64,000 bases of DNA, taken from contig CM046003.1 in assembly GCA_025175895.1 (NCBI GenBank), forward strand, positions 45,750,335 through 45,814,334. The letters are read 5' to 3'. A model generated the notes under the pieces. It made no database searches. It was given only the letters and a program-made list of their open reading frames with translations, and had not been told where the DNA came from. The position numbers were made by a program, and so were the translations under genes. Source of the DNA: Wurfbainia villosa (Eukaryota > Streptophyta > Magnoliopsida > Zingiberales > Zingiberaceae). Positions 1 through 12,186 of this stretch are shown in pieces (positions within the stretch are counted from its first letter, which is position 1; the number at the start of each line of letters is the position of its first letter).

Positions 1-2864
1 TATACACCTGCATCCTCTTTACTCTAGGCTGATGATATATCAATCATCCCTATAACTTTGATAATTGTATGACACCCTGTCACTACAATATCAACACACC
101 AATCATAAATCAATCCAAGAGTATACACAGGTGTCCTATAGCTGATCTAAATAGATCCTCAATCCACCATGAAGGATATTCATTTCCTTCTACCACTACC
201 GCATTCCATCATCGATAATTGTTGTATAACCTCAAAGGTTCATCTCTCATTGTACAATGAGTTCCAAAGCTCCCCAAGAAATAAAATACTGGGACAACAA
301 ATATCCCATCCAACACCTCCTTTAATTAGAACTTAGATTCTTCCAATTCTCATAGTGTTAAGCAACACTGATACCAACTAAATTATCCCCTGAAAAATCA
401 TCTTTCCAACAAATACCTCTCAGCATCATCAACCTTGCCAACTTTGAAAGACCGATCGATGACGGTATCTAAGCAACTCGATTGGCTTACAGCCAATTGA
501 ATGACATTGCCTTGAGTACATCACGAGCTTTAACAACCTTGTGCGCTTTACACTAGCCCTCAGCCAACGCACCATAAGTAAAAATATTAGCTCGTAAAAA
601 TAACATTACCTCAGTACCAAATAAATTATCTCACAGTAGGAGATCTTCGATATCGAAACTATTTTCGAAATCACTCCGATCGCTACTCTACTTGCCTCAT
701 ACTGCGGCAAGCCTAGAAGTTCCTCCAACACTACATCTGATTGCTCTCGAATTATACAGGCATCCGAGAGACATTCTTATACATCATGTCACAAGCATAA
801 CCTCCAAGTTAATATCCAGATATTCACATCATATCAACCAAGTCAACTATAAAATAATTAAGTCAACTCTCTCACCATAATATAACATGTCCATCAATCA
901 ACCTATAAACATCCAAAATCATTTTCATACCCCTGTGATAATCATCACAGTAATCATCTCAACATCTCACCTATCAGTGGAAACACTATTAATCCACATG
1001 ATCCAAATATGAAAATCCTTTTAATCCTATCAGTACATGTTTTAACCACAGATATTTGTAAATACATATATCTCTCAATATATCATCAAGTAAGGTAAAC
1101 TATAGTAATACCTCAATGATCAATCCTTCAATCATCTGATACCAACCTCAATGATCAATCCTTCAACCATCTACAACTCCTTTCGAGTAAAGATGTAAAC
1201 TCATCCAACTTCTGCTCTTAATGGATTCCCTATTTCACAGTGATCTAGAAAAAGAATTCGATAACTGTATGAATCTAGGTGTATACACCTCTTCCTATCA
1301 TTTTCTTCAAGAACCATACAACCAGCCTCATATCTCCACAAGTGCACAAACCACTTCTGATAGCGACATATATCTGAGGAGAAAACTTAAATCCATATTC
1401 CTGTTTTCCGCTGGGAAATGAGGTGTTTCATCAATCTTTCATTCCCGAGACAGAGCCTTGATCAATATCGAACATCAACATGGGAACGAAATAATGTCAC
1501 GTGAATTCAGCTAGAAAAGCACGTTCACGACTCCTACCGTTACCTTATCCGAAGTGTAGGTTATTATCACTAGATTGACTACACTATTCTCTTGAGACCC
1601 TTGTTGCAGTCATTTTCATAATTATGACTCACCCTAATGCCTTCCGATAAGAACTGATGGAAAAAAAAATCCAACTATCCTAATCCAAATGTAAACAAAT
1701 AAATTGGGGGTGATCGAAGGCAACTCAATCACTATCTTAAACCATTAAGTGGAGGGGGTAAACTCCGCGAGTCTATTAAACTCTATAGTGAAACTCCATT
1801 ATCAATTGATCACTCAACTTAAGCTTCAAGAATTCCTCAACAATGAGTCATACAAAATAACCTGGAGAAATACTGTCTCTCGAAAACATCCTGAACCCGT
1901 GATCCCGTAATAGGTTATTTCCCAAATAAATTCCTTCTACATATTCCACCAAGTAACAACTTGATCATTGCAATAGTAAGAAACTATCTCTCCTAGATAA
2001 ATACTAGGGTACTTAACAGTACCTTCAATGTTATCAATCTAAGGCTCAAGCCGCTCAAGGATCAAAATCCCTATGGAACTTCGTAACTTAAACCTCCAAT
2101 GTCTGCATCAACAATAGTATACAGTCCTTGTCCAATACCTCACAGGGTAATAATCTGACTAGCATAATCAGTGAAAATCCCTAACACTGTAGTCCTTGAT
2201 TTCCACAACCAATATGACGACTTGACCCCTATTTTTTTTCTGACTCGGTATCAGTCGGCTCTCAAAAAGGCAATACATCTTTTCGTCACAGGTCTAGGAC
2301 TCACAAACTGAACAAGTCATTTGTGGTCAACTCCATCTACGATTACAAATAGTGATCAATACACTAAATGTTATTTCCTATTATCCACTTAACACATAGT
2401 CAATCTAACATGGAGTATAAACACTACGGCAACTCCGGCTGGTCACCTTGGTGGGTGACCCCTACTACGAGTTTGCACATGAGTCAAAACTCTATAGACC
2501 CTTCTGGCAACTCCATAGCCAGAGATCTCACTGTCCTCTTGCGTGGTTACCTTGCACCACGTCTCGGTGCAGGAGCACGCTCACCTCGTCTCATATCTGT
2601 TAAATTATTACAGATGCTACTAGAACAGATGTTACTAGAAGTAAAAATATATAAAATTTTCATCATACCTATTTTGCCACAGGAGAGGTTCTGTCGCTGC
2701 CAAATCCCCATATTGACCTCGTCACAAATCCTCGAATTTCCGAAATATAAAAATCGTCGGAAATCTATACAAATCCAAAATTTTCCAAATTGCCTCGCAA
2801 AAACCTGCCAATACATGGCGAACTCTGAAAAATCCAAAAATCCCTAGGAACTCGAAAACCTAGG
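1..2864 (-). pseudogene. decayed gag/internal region of a chromovirus-like LTR element
   Basis: This stretch lies downstream of the minus-strand primer binding site at 2865-2877, so it should be the internal region of that element. No long open frame survives. On the minus strand around 1680-1990, fragments resembling a Ty3/gypsy gag can be read in shifting frames, for example an EFNRLAEF-like piece and an F-rich 'FRE..F' piece, with stops between them. The short basic stretch near 2550-2590 (APAPRRGAR) may be the gag start. The plus strand is poor in G, as expected if methylated cytosines on the other strand decayed. Nothing else recognisable is present and no host gene is seen. The assignment depends mainly on the neighbouring PBS and LTR. 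Confidence 0.4.
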
Positions 2865-2877
2865 CGCTCTGACACCA
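2865..2877 (-). other. primer binding site (initiator tRNA-Met type)
   Basis: The minus strand reads TGGTGTCAGAGCG, one base from the TGGTATCAGAGC complement of the plant initiator tRNA-Met 3' end. It sits 7 bases from the LTR end GGGGCGTGACA. That arrangement is typical of Tekay/Del chromoviruses. Confidence 0.7.
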
Positions 2878-2884
2878 AATAAAT

Positions 2885-5769
2885 TGTCACGCCCCGAAGG
2901 AGACCCCGCTGCATTTAAAATCCGGCAAAGATCTCCTCAGACGGGTGACAATCTCAATTTACATACAAGGCCTACACGGCCACTATACATCGGTCAACAC
3001 GACCGGAATCCAAACAACACACGCAGAGTATAATTAGGCCTCAGGCCTTCAATCCAAGTAAATAAATAAACAATCTATCACATCTAAACCTACCCCTTCT
3101 GCCATCTGGGCAGGAATACTCAACTGAAATCCATCCAGAACAAAACTCCGAATAAAGTCCCTAAGGACACCAAAAATCCACAAATACATAAATCCAATTC
3201 CAGTCCTAAATATATCTTCTAAACAAGATATCCAAAACCAAAAACAAATAACCAAATACACTTCCACGACGAGGGGGTTTGGCAGCTGGACTCTCCTGAC
3301 AGCTTCATCCTGAAATAGATATAAATCAACGGGGTGAGTTCAAAGAACTCTGCGGGTATAGTAGATATGCAAAGTAAGATATAGCTAACAATAAAAATAT
3401 CATGCCAGTACAGTCTCACATAAATAGGGTATGCAAGCAAGAAATACAAAATGACTGTACTTACCTGAATCTCCTACCCTGATATAGGAGCATGTGCCTG
3501 ACTAGAAGTAATAGAGTCCTGACCATATATAAACATGTATCTCAGATGCATGACAATCATATGCACATCCAAGGCATCAATACAATAATGCAGCAAACAC
3601 AATACAAAATGCAATCCGTGCAAAATGCATGCCGTGCCAATGACATGGTCACCCCTGACGCCAGTCAGCCGCCTCACACGCAATGGTGAAGCCGAGTGGG
3701 TAGGGCTATGACAACTGTGCACTCTGCCATCACTGCTTCCCGAGTGGCCGAGAGCGGGATGATGCCGGGAGTACACCTATCCTCTGCCCCAAACATAGTG
3801 GGAGCTAAGCTCTCATCTCCGGTGTCATAGGCCGAGGAGGGATCCTCGCCACTACCACGCGCCTCATCGCTACCCATGAGCGGACCAATGAGCTCGACAG
3901 AGCAATGCACACACCTCCCGATGTACCACTAAGTGTGCAGGCCATGTAACTAGCTGCGGGCTCAACAATAATGGAACCCCGTACAGCTAGCATGCAATCA
4001 TGCAAAAATGGTGCATGATACTAAAACATGTAAATCCTACTCAAAATACCTATCCGAATAATATGTACAATCAATATGTACATATCCCTAATCCATATAC
4101 TATGATTCAAATCAAACAGGAAAATATAATCATATCCTATCATATGCATGTATCTAGTAGGCACCAAAAGTATACCAGGCATATAAACATGAAAAAGTTA
4201 TTGTAAGCTATCCTACTAGCATATCAATTTGACTTAATCTAAAAGTTAAGTCAAAATACCCGCCTGAATATATATCCGCAAGAATGAAACCAAATCGTCA
4301 CGACTGGGGACCTGCCTCGTTATCGAAACCTGCATAAAGCATGACTATAGTCAAGCACAAAAATACAATTCACCGACAAATCGAATACATAATCAATTCC
4401 TTCCATAACCAATTAATCCAAAGTAAATCCATCAAATCCAAATACACGACAACGCATAAGTACTACTATGTATCTCCAAGTATACCTCAACTGTAGGTCA
4501 CAAATTGTGATTAACTCCTCAATCCAAGAACATATCCTTGCAATTAATCTCACCATGATTAATACTCATCATATGAAAATAGTATTCACAACAAATGATC
4601 GATTCAAATCCTACATCGACCTCATATCCGATCCATTAGATTGATTTAAATTATTCTATTCAACCTAATCAATCCTCCATACATAATTACAGAACCGATC
4701 ATAAATATGAATCCAACCTAACTCTAGGTGACATACACACGACTCAACCAATCCTTACCTCAAAACACGATCCAACACTTGGATCCCACCACTTGACACC
4801 CACAATCCATTTACAGCCAACAACACTCGTTATAACCATACCCCCCTAAACGGAACCTCACAGCTGACTCCATCAACGGTAAACTCCAATAACAGTCGAC
4901 AGAAATCAATACCACAACAATCAACAACCAAACCAAAATAAACAACTTACAAAAAGGAGGAGATAGTTCGAATTATACCTGCAAATTGGAACATTCCCCC
5001 GTCAGTTCTTTTCCCCCATTTTCTCAGTCTGCCCAAACCATCACTGCCCAAACCATAGAAGGATTTCAGTGAAATAAAACCATCGTAACCCCGAAATCTC
5101 ATCCAAGATCGAAGAAGAGAAGCACCAAACTCCGGCGACGCTCGGTCAGAAGGGTTGCGATCGGCGCTTAAAATCCTCCAGCGATGCTCGGCCAGAACAC
5201 CGGCGGTAGTCTCCACTGACTGCCCTCATGCAGGAACGAACTATGGACCTTCAGTTCAAGGTTTAGGCTTCACCAGCGAGGAAACGTCGCTCGCCGTCCA
5301 CTCGAGTTCGGGCGGCGACGACGGTGGCAGAGAAGGAGGCGGCCGCAACCTGGAGATGTGGCGCAAGGGGAGGGCGTCGCGTGGAAGGAGATCCGGCGAA
5401 ATCATCCCGCCGTCGACCCCAAACTTACTGCTCTGCTTGTCCGTGGCGCCGGCGAAGGAACATCGCGAGGAGGAAACCGTCAACTGGAGAAGAGACGTCG
5501 GGCGCGTGGAACTGCCGAAGGATGAAAGAAAAAGTCACGACAGGGAAAAGAAAATGAAAATAGAAAACCTAAACTTATATTTTATCCTGTTTACTCATCT
5601 AAACAGGCCCTTTAAAAGTCTATTTTCCCTATCCCCGTAATTATCTCGTATGACCTCCGTTTAAATCCAGAAAAATTCCTAAAAATTCCAAAAAATTTCC
5701 AGGATTATTTTCCTTATCTCTTTGGCCATTTAATTTAATATTTTAAATTTTTTTTTTCAGTATTTAACA
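2885..5769 (-). mobile_element. 5' LTR of a Tekay/Del-like gypsy element
   Basis: In plus orientation the LTR starts TGTCACGCCCC at 2885, directly beside the PBS, and I place its far end at ...TATTTAACA (5769), about 2.9 kb. It is LTR-like in composition: AT-rich flanks and a GC-rich block at 5150-5560 near the expected transcription start. Short ORFs inside it are not convincing genes. The right boundary is an inference because the second LTR is outside the window. A 5-bp flank CCTAT follows. Confidence 0.6.
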
Positions 5770-6519
5770 CCTATGACATTTAGATGGTCATTTAAAGTAT
5801 CAAAATAGCAATAATAGACCAATCATGGGGAAGACTTATGGTTAATTCATAGACATTTTGCCCAAAGATCATGGTTGGATATTTCATATGTTTTCAAAAC
5901 AATTTTTTACCTTAAAATATGTGTATTCATGTTTTGAAACAATTCAAACTGAAACTAGGTGTTAAAATGGATACTATCATGATCAAAAACCTAGTAGTTT
6001 TTAAAGCTTTTGAATTTTTGGCAAATATCAGAAAATATAATGATTTTTCATGAAAAACTATTTTTCATTGATAGATATACTTACAAGAAATATGTTCCCC
6101 AAAATTTCATGATTTTTCAAATTTTTTGGAATTTTTAATGCATTTCTGAAATTCCAAAAATCGTAAAGTTCTGAATTACAAGTGCTACCGACCGTAGTCT
6201 CGAACTAGTCGATCGATGGCTCAAAATCAGACTAGTTAAGGCCAAATTCAGGTTTTAGACTAATTTTTGGTATTTTCCTTCTATTATACTTGATGTCATG
6301 AGTTTATAACTTAGTGTTAATCTTTTTGATGGTGTCAAAGGGGGAGAAATGATTATATTTAAGTAAATTATGATAGGGGGAGAGAGAGTTTCATGGATTA
6401 AGGGGGAGTTGCATGTTGCTATATCATGTTTAGGTTTACATGCTTTCTTACCTTAGAAATTTTTATCAAAAGTTTTTACCTAACTTAAACGGATTGCCAC
6501 ACATCAAAAAGGGGGAGAT
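5770..6519 (+). mobile_element. 3' untranslated end of a plus-strand SIRE-like copia element
   Basis: No coding frame is seen. Four G-rich polypurine tracts of the form AAGGGGGAG occur at about 6338, 6377, 6401 and 6508. The last one directly abuts the LTR start at 6520. Repeated PPT-like tracts before the 3' LTR are a feature of SIRE/Maximus copia elements. The upstream part of this element is missing where the chromovirus LTR begins, which suggests that the chromovirus-like element inserted into it. Confidence 0.6.
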
Positions 6520-7735
6520 TGTTAGGGCAATCTCTTGCCATGATTAGGTTTTGATGTGTGTGGCAAAGGGTTTAAGTTAGTTTTTTATGTTGATTTGATA
6601 TGTGCATTGAAGTCGTGCAGGACTTAGTAATTCGCACATGGAGCCGTGGCGAGTTTCACATCTCATGACTCGGTCCTTGAGTCGGTGAAGGATAGCTTTG
6701 CAGAGTCGTGCGCTTGGAGCATCCGAGGGACCGCCGGACGAGAAGCTTAGAGTGAAGCCGGAGGAAGTAGACTTCGAGGCAAGAGACGCGAAGGAGCATT
6801 GCAGAGCCGTGCGCCTGATGCTGCCGAGGGACGTGGCCGCGAACGAAGAGAACTTCGAAGGCGAGGGACTCCGAGGGATGAGAGTGAGCGAATGTAACCC
6901 GGGATGGGGTAGCTCTTAGGTGAAACTTGGCTATTTGGCTAAGTGTCGGATGGGATTTCCCGACACCAGTCGACTGCCATGTAATGGAAGTCGACTGCTC
7001 TGAGTCGATTGGGTTCAACTGGTGTCTGAATCATGGGCATTTGGCCCAAGCCGATCGCCATGGATCGGGCAATGATCGCCGGCACATCACGATCGATGGC
7101 ATAGCCGTGCACGGGCACAGAATGGAGTCGACCTCATTGAGGACTCGACTGATCGAGCACCAGTCGACTGATGGTAATATCAGTCGACTGATGCCAATAC
7201 CGTTGGATGGAATCCAATGTGGAAAGCGGCCGTTATTGGACAACGGCTATGGGATCAGTCGACTGATCGAGGGCATCAGTCGACTGATCCTGTGTCAACG
7301 GGAAGAAACCCTCTTCCTCTATAAAAAGGAAGGGGATGGGGCTTTGAGAGGTTAATGCTTATGCTCTAATACTCTCCCAAAGTTCCCTAAAGCTTTCCAT
7401 CCTCTTACTTGAGCTTATTTCCATTATATTTGTAAGAGGAGTGTTTTTGTGTAAAGAGGTTACCTCCACCTAGCTTTGTGCAAAGGAGAGATCTAGTGGA
7501 TAGATTGCGGAGTGATTCACCGTGAACGAATCGGACCGTGGATTAGCGGCGTAGCCGTAAACCACGTTACATCTCGGTGTTTGCATTGGTTGTATTGTTA
7601 TTTCTATTTGCTTTGTCTTTATCTTTTTGTATTTGCATATTCCACTTCCGCTAACGTTTTGTAGACGAGCAAATTACGACATCCATCGTAAGAGGGCTAT
7701 TCACCCCCCTCTAGCCGGGCGTTCGATCCCCAACA
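6520..7735 (+). mobile_element. 3' LTR of the plus-strand SIRE-like copia element
   Basis: The LTR runs from TGTTAGGGCAATC, right after the PPT AAAAAGGGGGAGAT, to ...TCGATCCCCAACA. Its U3 carries five exact CAGTCGACTG palindromes (6967, 7161, 7181, 7256, 7277). A TATA-like TATAAAAAG lies at 7320. The terminal CTATTCACCCCCCTCTAGC block is shared with the LTR at 9112-10592, so the two belong to related families. The sequence after 7735 is gag of another element on the opposite strand. Confidence 0.8.
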
Positions 7736-9047
7736 CATTAGACCCTTTAAATTGATTTTGTATATTCCTAAGGGTCTTTTCTAGTTTCTCAAGCCTTGAC
7801 CTCAAGGCTTGGTTTTCTAATTCCAATTGCCCAATTGATTTTTGATTAAATTCTTGGGCATGGGACTTTCTAGGCATATGCCTAGTCCATTTAGGGTTTA
7901 GACCTAGATGTTCTTGTACCTTCCTAATTGTCTCCCTAGGTAGGATTGGTCTTGAGTTATTTGACCTAGGTTTATCCTTAGATAAATTATTTTTAGGGAC
8001 ATTAGTCCCAAATTTCTCCTTACTTTTGAAGTTAACACTTTTAGCTCCTAAACAAATATATTTATCTCTAGCATGCTTTTCATGGTGAATTGCAAGAGAA
8101 TTAAAATTTCTAGCATGCTTTTGACTTTTAAATTTAGAAGGTGCATTATTTAAATATACCTTAGGGTTAGCTATTGAAGCTCCCCCTACTTGTAATGCTC
8201 CTCCTTGCCCCTTCTTCTTCCCCCTAGGGCATTGACTCCAATAATGCCCCTTTGAATTGCACTTGAAGCATATGATGTGCTCCTTGCTCTTTTGACTTGG
8301 GGCACCGGCATCCTTGACTTTTGGTGCCAGTGGAGCTTTCCTAACCTTCTTTGGGCACTTGCTCTTATAGTGCCCGGTTTCCCTACACTCAAAACATATT
8401 ATATGCATTTTATTATTAACACATATGTTTGAGTTACCTAGGTCAATGGAGACTGGAATTGGACTTTGGGCTTCTTCATCTTGACCGGATGTCGAAGCTT
8501 CTTCTTGATGTTCCGGTGTGGAAGTTCTCTCCTCCCCCTCAGTCCTTGAAGTGGATGCTTCTTCCACTTCCTCCACCGATCCGGAAGTTGACTCTCTATC
8601 AACCTCCGAATCCTCAAGCTCTTTAGATGATGATGTACTTGCTTGAACTTGAGAGGGTGAACACTCCTCCTCTTCTTCTTCTTCTTGGATTGATGATGGA
8701 TTTTCATGAAGCCTTGCCACTTGGCTCCATAACTCCTTAGCATTCATATAGTCCCCTACCATACACACAATTTCATTAGGGACCAAATCAAGAATAAATT
8801 TTACTACCTTCATGTTTTTCTCGAAGACTTGGAGTTGATGTTCACTCCACTTCTTCTTCTTGAGGAACCCTCCCTTTGGTCCTATTGGATAGCTAAAACC
8901 CTCCATCAAGATAGACCATTCTTCGAAGTCCCTCATCATTAGGAAGTCTTCAATTCTTGACTTCCATTGCTTAAACCTTTCTTGTCTATAAAAGGTATAG
9001 GGGATAGGTGTGTTGATATCCCATCCCAAATGTCCTTGGATTTCCAT
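7736..9047 (-). pseudogene. gag: truncated copia (SIRE-like) gag polyprotein
   Basis: An open minus-strand frame of about 437 codons from the first ATG after the PBS (9047). The open frame upstream of this ATG runs back through the PBS and is not counted. Gag packages element RNA into virus-like particles. The N-terminal half matches copia gag (a W-rich GWDINTPIPYTF / RIEDFLMMRDFEEWSIL region). A poly-Glu and Ser/Thr-rich linker follows, and then two CCHC zinc knuckles, CFECRETGHYKSKC and CFKCNSKGHYWSQC. The frame is cut at 7735 by the end of the plus-strand LTR and reads about 11 codons into it before a stop. Protease and pol are therefore absent here. The gene has been split by the later insertion and is not functional. 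Confidence 0.85.
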
Positions 9048-9097
9048 CTTTCCCTCTAGCTTGCTTCCTTCGTTGTTAGACTTAGAAGAGCAGCCTC

Positions 9098-9109
9098 GCT
9101 CTGATACCA
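9098..9109 (-). other. primer binding site, initiator tRNA-Met
   Basis: The minus strand reads TGGTATCAGAGC exactly, two bases inside the LTR end (...GTCCCAACA). It fixes the orientation of the gag-bearing element. Confidence 0.9.
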
Positions 9110-9111
9110 CT

Positions 9112-10592
9112 TGTTGGGACCTATGCGCCCGCTAGAGGGGGGTGAATAGCGCGTTGACCGTACGTAGATAGAATTTGATCGCGTGTTCGTCTCTACAATT
9201 TCGTTAGCACAGCGAAAATAGAAAAGTAATAACGATAACGAAATGAACAACACGCTAACACAAGGATATAACGTGGTTCGGAACCAAAACGGTTCATACT
9301 CCACGGATTGGGTTCGTACGAACCCTAGCGATGCCAATCACACACCACTATGATACATACTCCTTCTCGACACAAGTCGGAGGTGGAGAAATCTCTTACA
9401 ATAAGATTACAACTATAATCAAATAACAACAAACAAATATAATGAAATACAAATGCAAGTAAAGGAAAAACACTTTACAAGAGCTTTGGATTGCTTGATC
9501 TTTGATTGCCTTGAACTAGCTTTGAAGGACTGGAAAGCACCAACTTCCCCCTTCAAATTTGCCCAAGAAAATCGCTATCTTTTTCTCCATCACGAGCTCC
9601 TTATATAGCTTCAACCTGTGCTGGAAAAAGTCTATCAGTCGACTGCTCGGGACCATCAGTCGACTGATGCTACTGTTGTCGTGAGACAATGACTAGATCC
9701 ACGCTGGATAAGTCCAACGGATCTACCATCAGTCGACTGATCAAACCCATCAGTCGACTGATGGTGTCCTCACTCGACTGCTGGTCCCAGTGGTCGAGTG
9801 AGACTACACTCTGTGGCCGAATTCCCGAGCACGATCGATCATGCAATCGATCGTTGCTCATCCCGATCGCCATCCTCCGGGCAATGATCGCTAGGCTACT
9901 TCTCGCAATAAACCCTAGTTAGTTGACTTGGTCCAGTTGACTGCCACATGACACCAGTCGACTGACACACCTCAAACATGAGGTTTTAGCCCAAGTATGG
10001 TGCCCCCATACTTGCTAGACCACCCTTAGCCTAGACCTAAGCCTTCTAGCCACCTCCATCAGCCTCACACCTCTCGGATTCCTCCAAGTCATCCATGACT
10101 TGTTCATCCATCGCGCTAGCCTTCAGGTGCTTCCATCGGCTATGTCATGCTAACGATGTCTACACCGCCAAGACTCTGCTTGGACTTTACGCCGTCAACC
10201 ATTGGACTTATGCTGCCAAGACTCCCGCTTGGACTTTACGCCGCCAATATCAAACCCCTTGGACTTCTCATGCCAAGACTCAAGCTTGGACTTTCCCTTG
10301 CCAACCCATGTTGGACTTCTCAAATGCCAAGACCATGCTTGGACTTTCCCTTGCCAACCCATGTTGGACTTTTACATTGCCAAGACCCATGCTTGAACTT
10401 TTCATGTGCCAAGTGTCCCACTTGGACTTTACCAAATGTCAAGTGTTCCACTTGGACTTTCCATGCCAAGTATCCATGACTTGGACTTTACCTTGACAAT
10501 TATATTGTCATATATTTTTGTCGAACATCAAAACATCACTCGAGTCAAACTCGAGTTCTGGTCAATCGTGACCTGGGCCGATTGCACCAACA
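9112..10592 (-). mobile_element. 5' LTR of the minus-strand SIRE-like copia element
   Basis: In plus orientation it runs from TGTTGGGACC to ...TTGCACCAACA, and the minus strand begins TGTTGGTGCAATCGGCC. The same start is seen at 56769 and 59111. It contains five exact CAGTCGACTG palindromes (9636, 9657, 9730, 9751, 9954) and a roughly 36-40 bp tandem repeat at 10150-10500. The 5-bp flank on the right is CATTG. Small ORFs within it are not genes. Confidence 0.85.
10150..10500 (-). repeat. short tandem repeats inside LTR U3
   Basis: About nine degenerate units are built on 'GCCAAGACT...GCTTGGACTT', spaced roughly 35-40 bp. Each contains the partly self-complementary pair CCAAG/CTTGG. They lie in the U3 part of the minus-strand LTR. 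Confidence 0.75.
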
Positions 10593-10659
10593 CATTGCTC
10601 ATCGTCTTCTTCGCGAAGAACCCATGAACATAACACATAACTGTAATATAATCTTACAG

Positions 10660-12051
10660 GGCTCTAATACCATTTGTTAGTCTGATTATAAAATGCATGA
10701 GTATATAAAAACCTATAAACACTTATACTGAGTACTCTGATTATACTAAATCGATCATCTCTTCCTCAAAAAAGAAAATCTTGTGATCTTTACTTGTTGT
10801 CTGTTGAGCATTACAAAAACGAATCACTCTCGTGATTCACAAACCAAATTCCGACGCATCTCAGATGCTCAATTCCTATGCAACCTGTTGGTGCAGGGAC
10901 ACCAGATGATCGAACCTGTGTTTTGATTATGACAAAGACGCAAAGTTAAGATTACATCGTTATCTCACGAGCTGAATCGAGTGTACAGAAAAGTACCAAT
11001 GCTGGAGCTGAAGGCTAGCGACGCCTGGAAGAAGCCGTGGTGGTCGGGCGACACTTGAGTGACTTCGAAGGGAGCCGAAGGAATCGAGTGGAAGACCGAA
11101 AGTGAAAGCGACACAGTAAGTATCGAGGTAAAGCTCGTGTGTGTGAGAGTAAGAGAGGTCGTATCCTCTTTACAGAGATGATCTTAAGTGTATATCCGAC
11201 CAAAGACATTCTATAGATGGTCTAGGTCAAGATCGGACGGTCGGTGGCCGTCTAAATAATATTTTTATTAAGCTAGATTAGCATCGGGCGGAGGACTCAT
11301 TGCCGTCCATCGATCGTCTGCGGTCGACATTCGATGATCGATGTCGCCATCGATCGTGATGGTCAAGGATCAACCTCGAGGAGTCAAGCTTTATCATCAT
11401 TTTTCAAGGAGTCTTGTGTCCAATTCCTATTGGTTGAAGACCCCTTCGATGAGGGGCTCAAAGGTTATAAAAGGAGGGCTTGTCCTAGGATTTTTCATCA
11501 ATTAAAAAACCTCCAAGTTCTTCCGGTACGCTACGAATCTCCGACATTTCTATGACGAAGCGCTGCAGACACGACGACTAGAGTTTCATCTTTCCATCTA
11601 CGAGTCGTCGATATAAGCTTAGTTTAATTCCATTCTTACATTGAGTTTTTCTTTATTGTGGTTTTATCGTACCGAGAAGAGGGGGAGTGTCCCTCTATCT
11701 CGAATCTCTTTCGTAGTTTTTGTATCCGATTTACTCCTACCTCCAACGAGGAGGAGCTCATTAGTGATTTGTCCTCCGTGCGTGATCAAAGATCACTAGG
11801 GCTTTGGAGTAGTAGCCGAAGGCTATGAACCAAGTAAAAAAATCTATTTGTCTCTTTTAGTTTTTCATTTATCTTTCCGCTGCATATAATTGTCTTGAAA
11901 CGAATTCGAACGAAAGATTTTCTATCGCTATTCATCCCCCTTAGCGATCCGCTTCGATCCAATACAACCTTTTCTTGTTCTTCACGTACACAGTAGGACT
12001 CGTCTCTTCTTAGTCTTCTACCTTCTCATCCTCCTCGTCTAAACTTCAACA
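10660..12051 (-). mobile_element. copia-type PBS and 5' LTR, split by a solo LTR
   Basis: The minus strand has TGGTATTAGAGCC (10660-10672), a one-mismatch tRNA-Met PBS, next to an LTR end (plus TGTTAGTCTG at 10675). I take the LTR to continue after the nested solo LTR to ...TTCAACA at 12051, giving inverted TGTT/AACA termini. The right limit is a guess. The SIRE-like element to the left appears to have inserted 67 bp inside this element. Confidence 0.45.
10886..11964 (+). mobile_element. solo LTR (SIRE-like copia) with CAACC target duplication
   Basis: It begins TGTTGGTGCAGGG and ends ...TATTCATCCCCCTTAGCGAT...CCAATA. It is flanked by the 5-bp direct repeat CAACC at 10881-10885 and 11965-11969. 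The terminal dinucleotide TA instead of CA looks like one transition. No PBS or internal region adjoins it, so it is a recombined solo LTR. The U5-like end resembles the SIRE-like LTRs at 6520 and 9112. Confidence 0.8.
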
Positions 12052-12186
12052 CACCGTTTATAGGGAAATTACGTCTCTTCATTTCCCACACGACTCTTCA
12101 TTGCAATAATATACAGAAGGTGTGCGTGGTTACTGTACCCAGCAGTAACTTTGCAACAGTAACCTCCGTGCATCCAAATGCAATTA

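Noticed and set aside
3474..4005. Overlapping ORFs of 66-100 codons within the chromovirus-like LTR
   Set aside because: Composition and position fit LTR sequence; no domain is recognisable and frames conflict on both strands.
5155..5640. 161-codon ORF with ATG-less start
   Set aside because: GC-rich LTR leader region; overlapping ORFs on both strands and no family motif.
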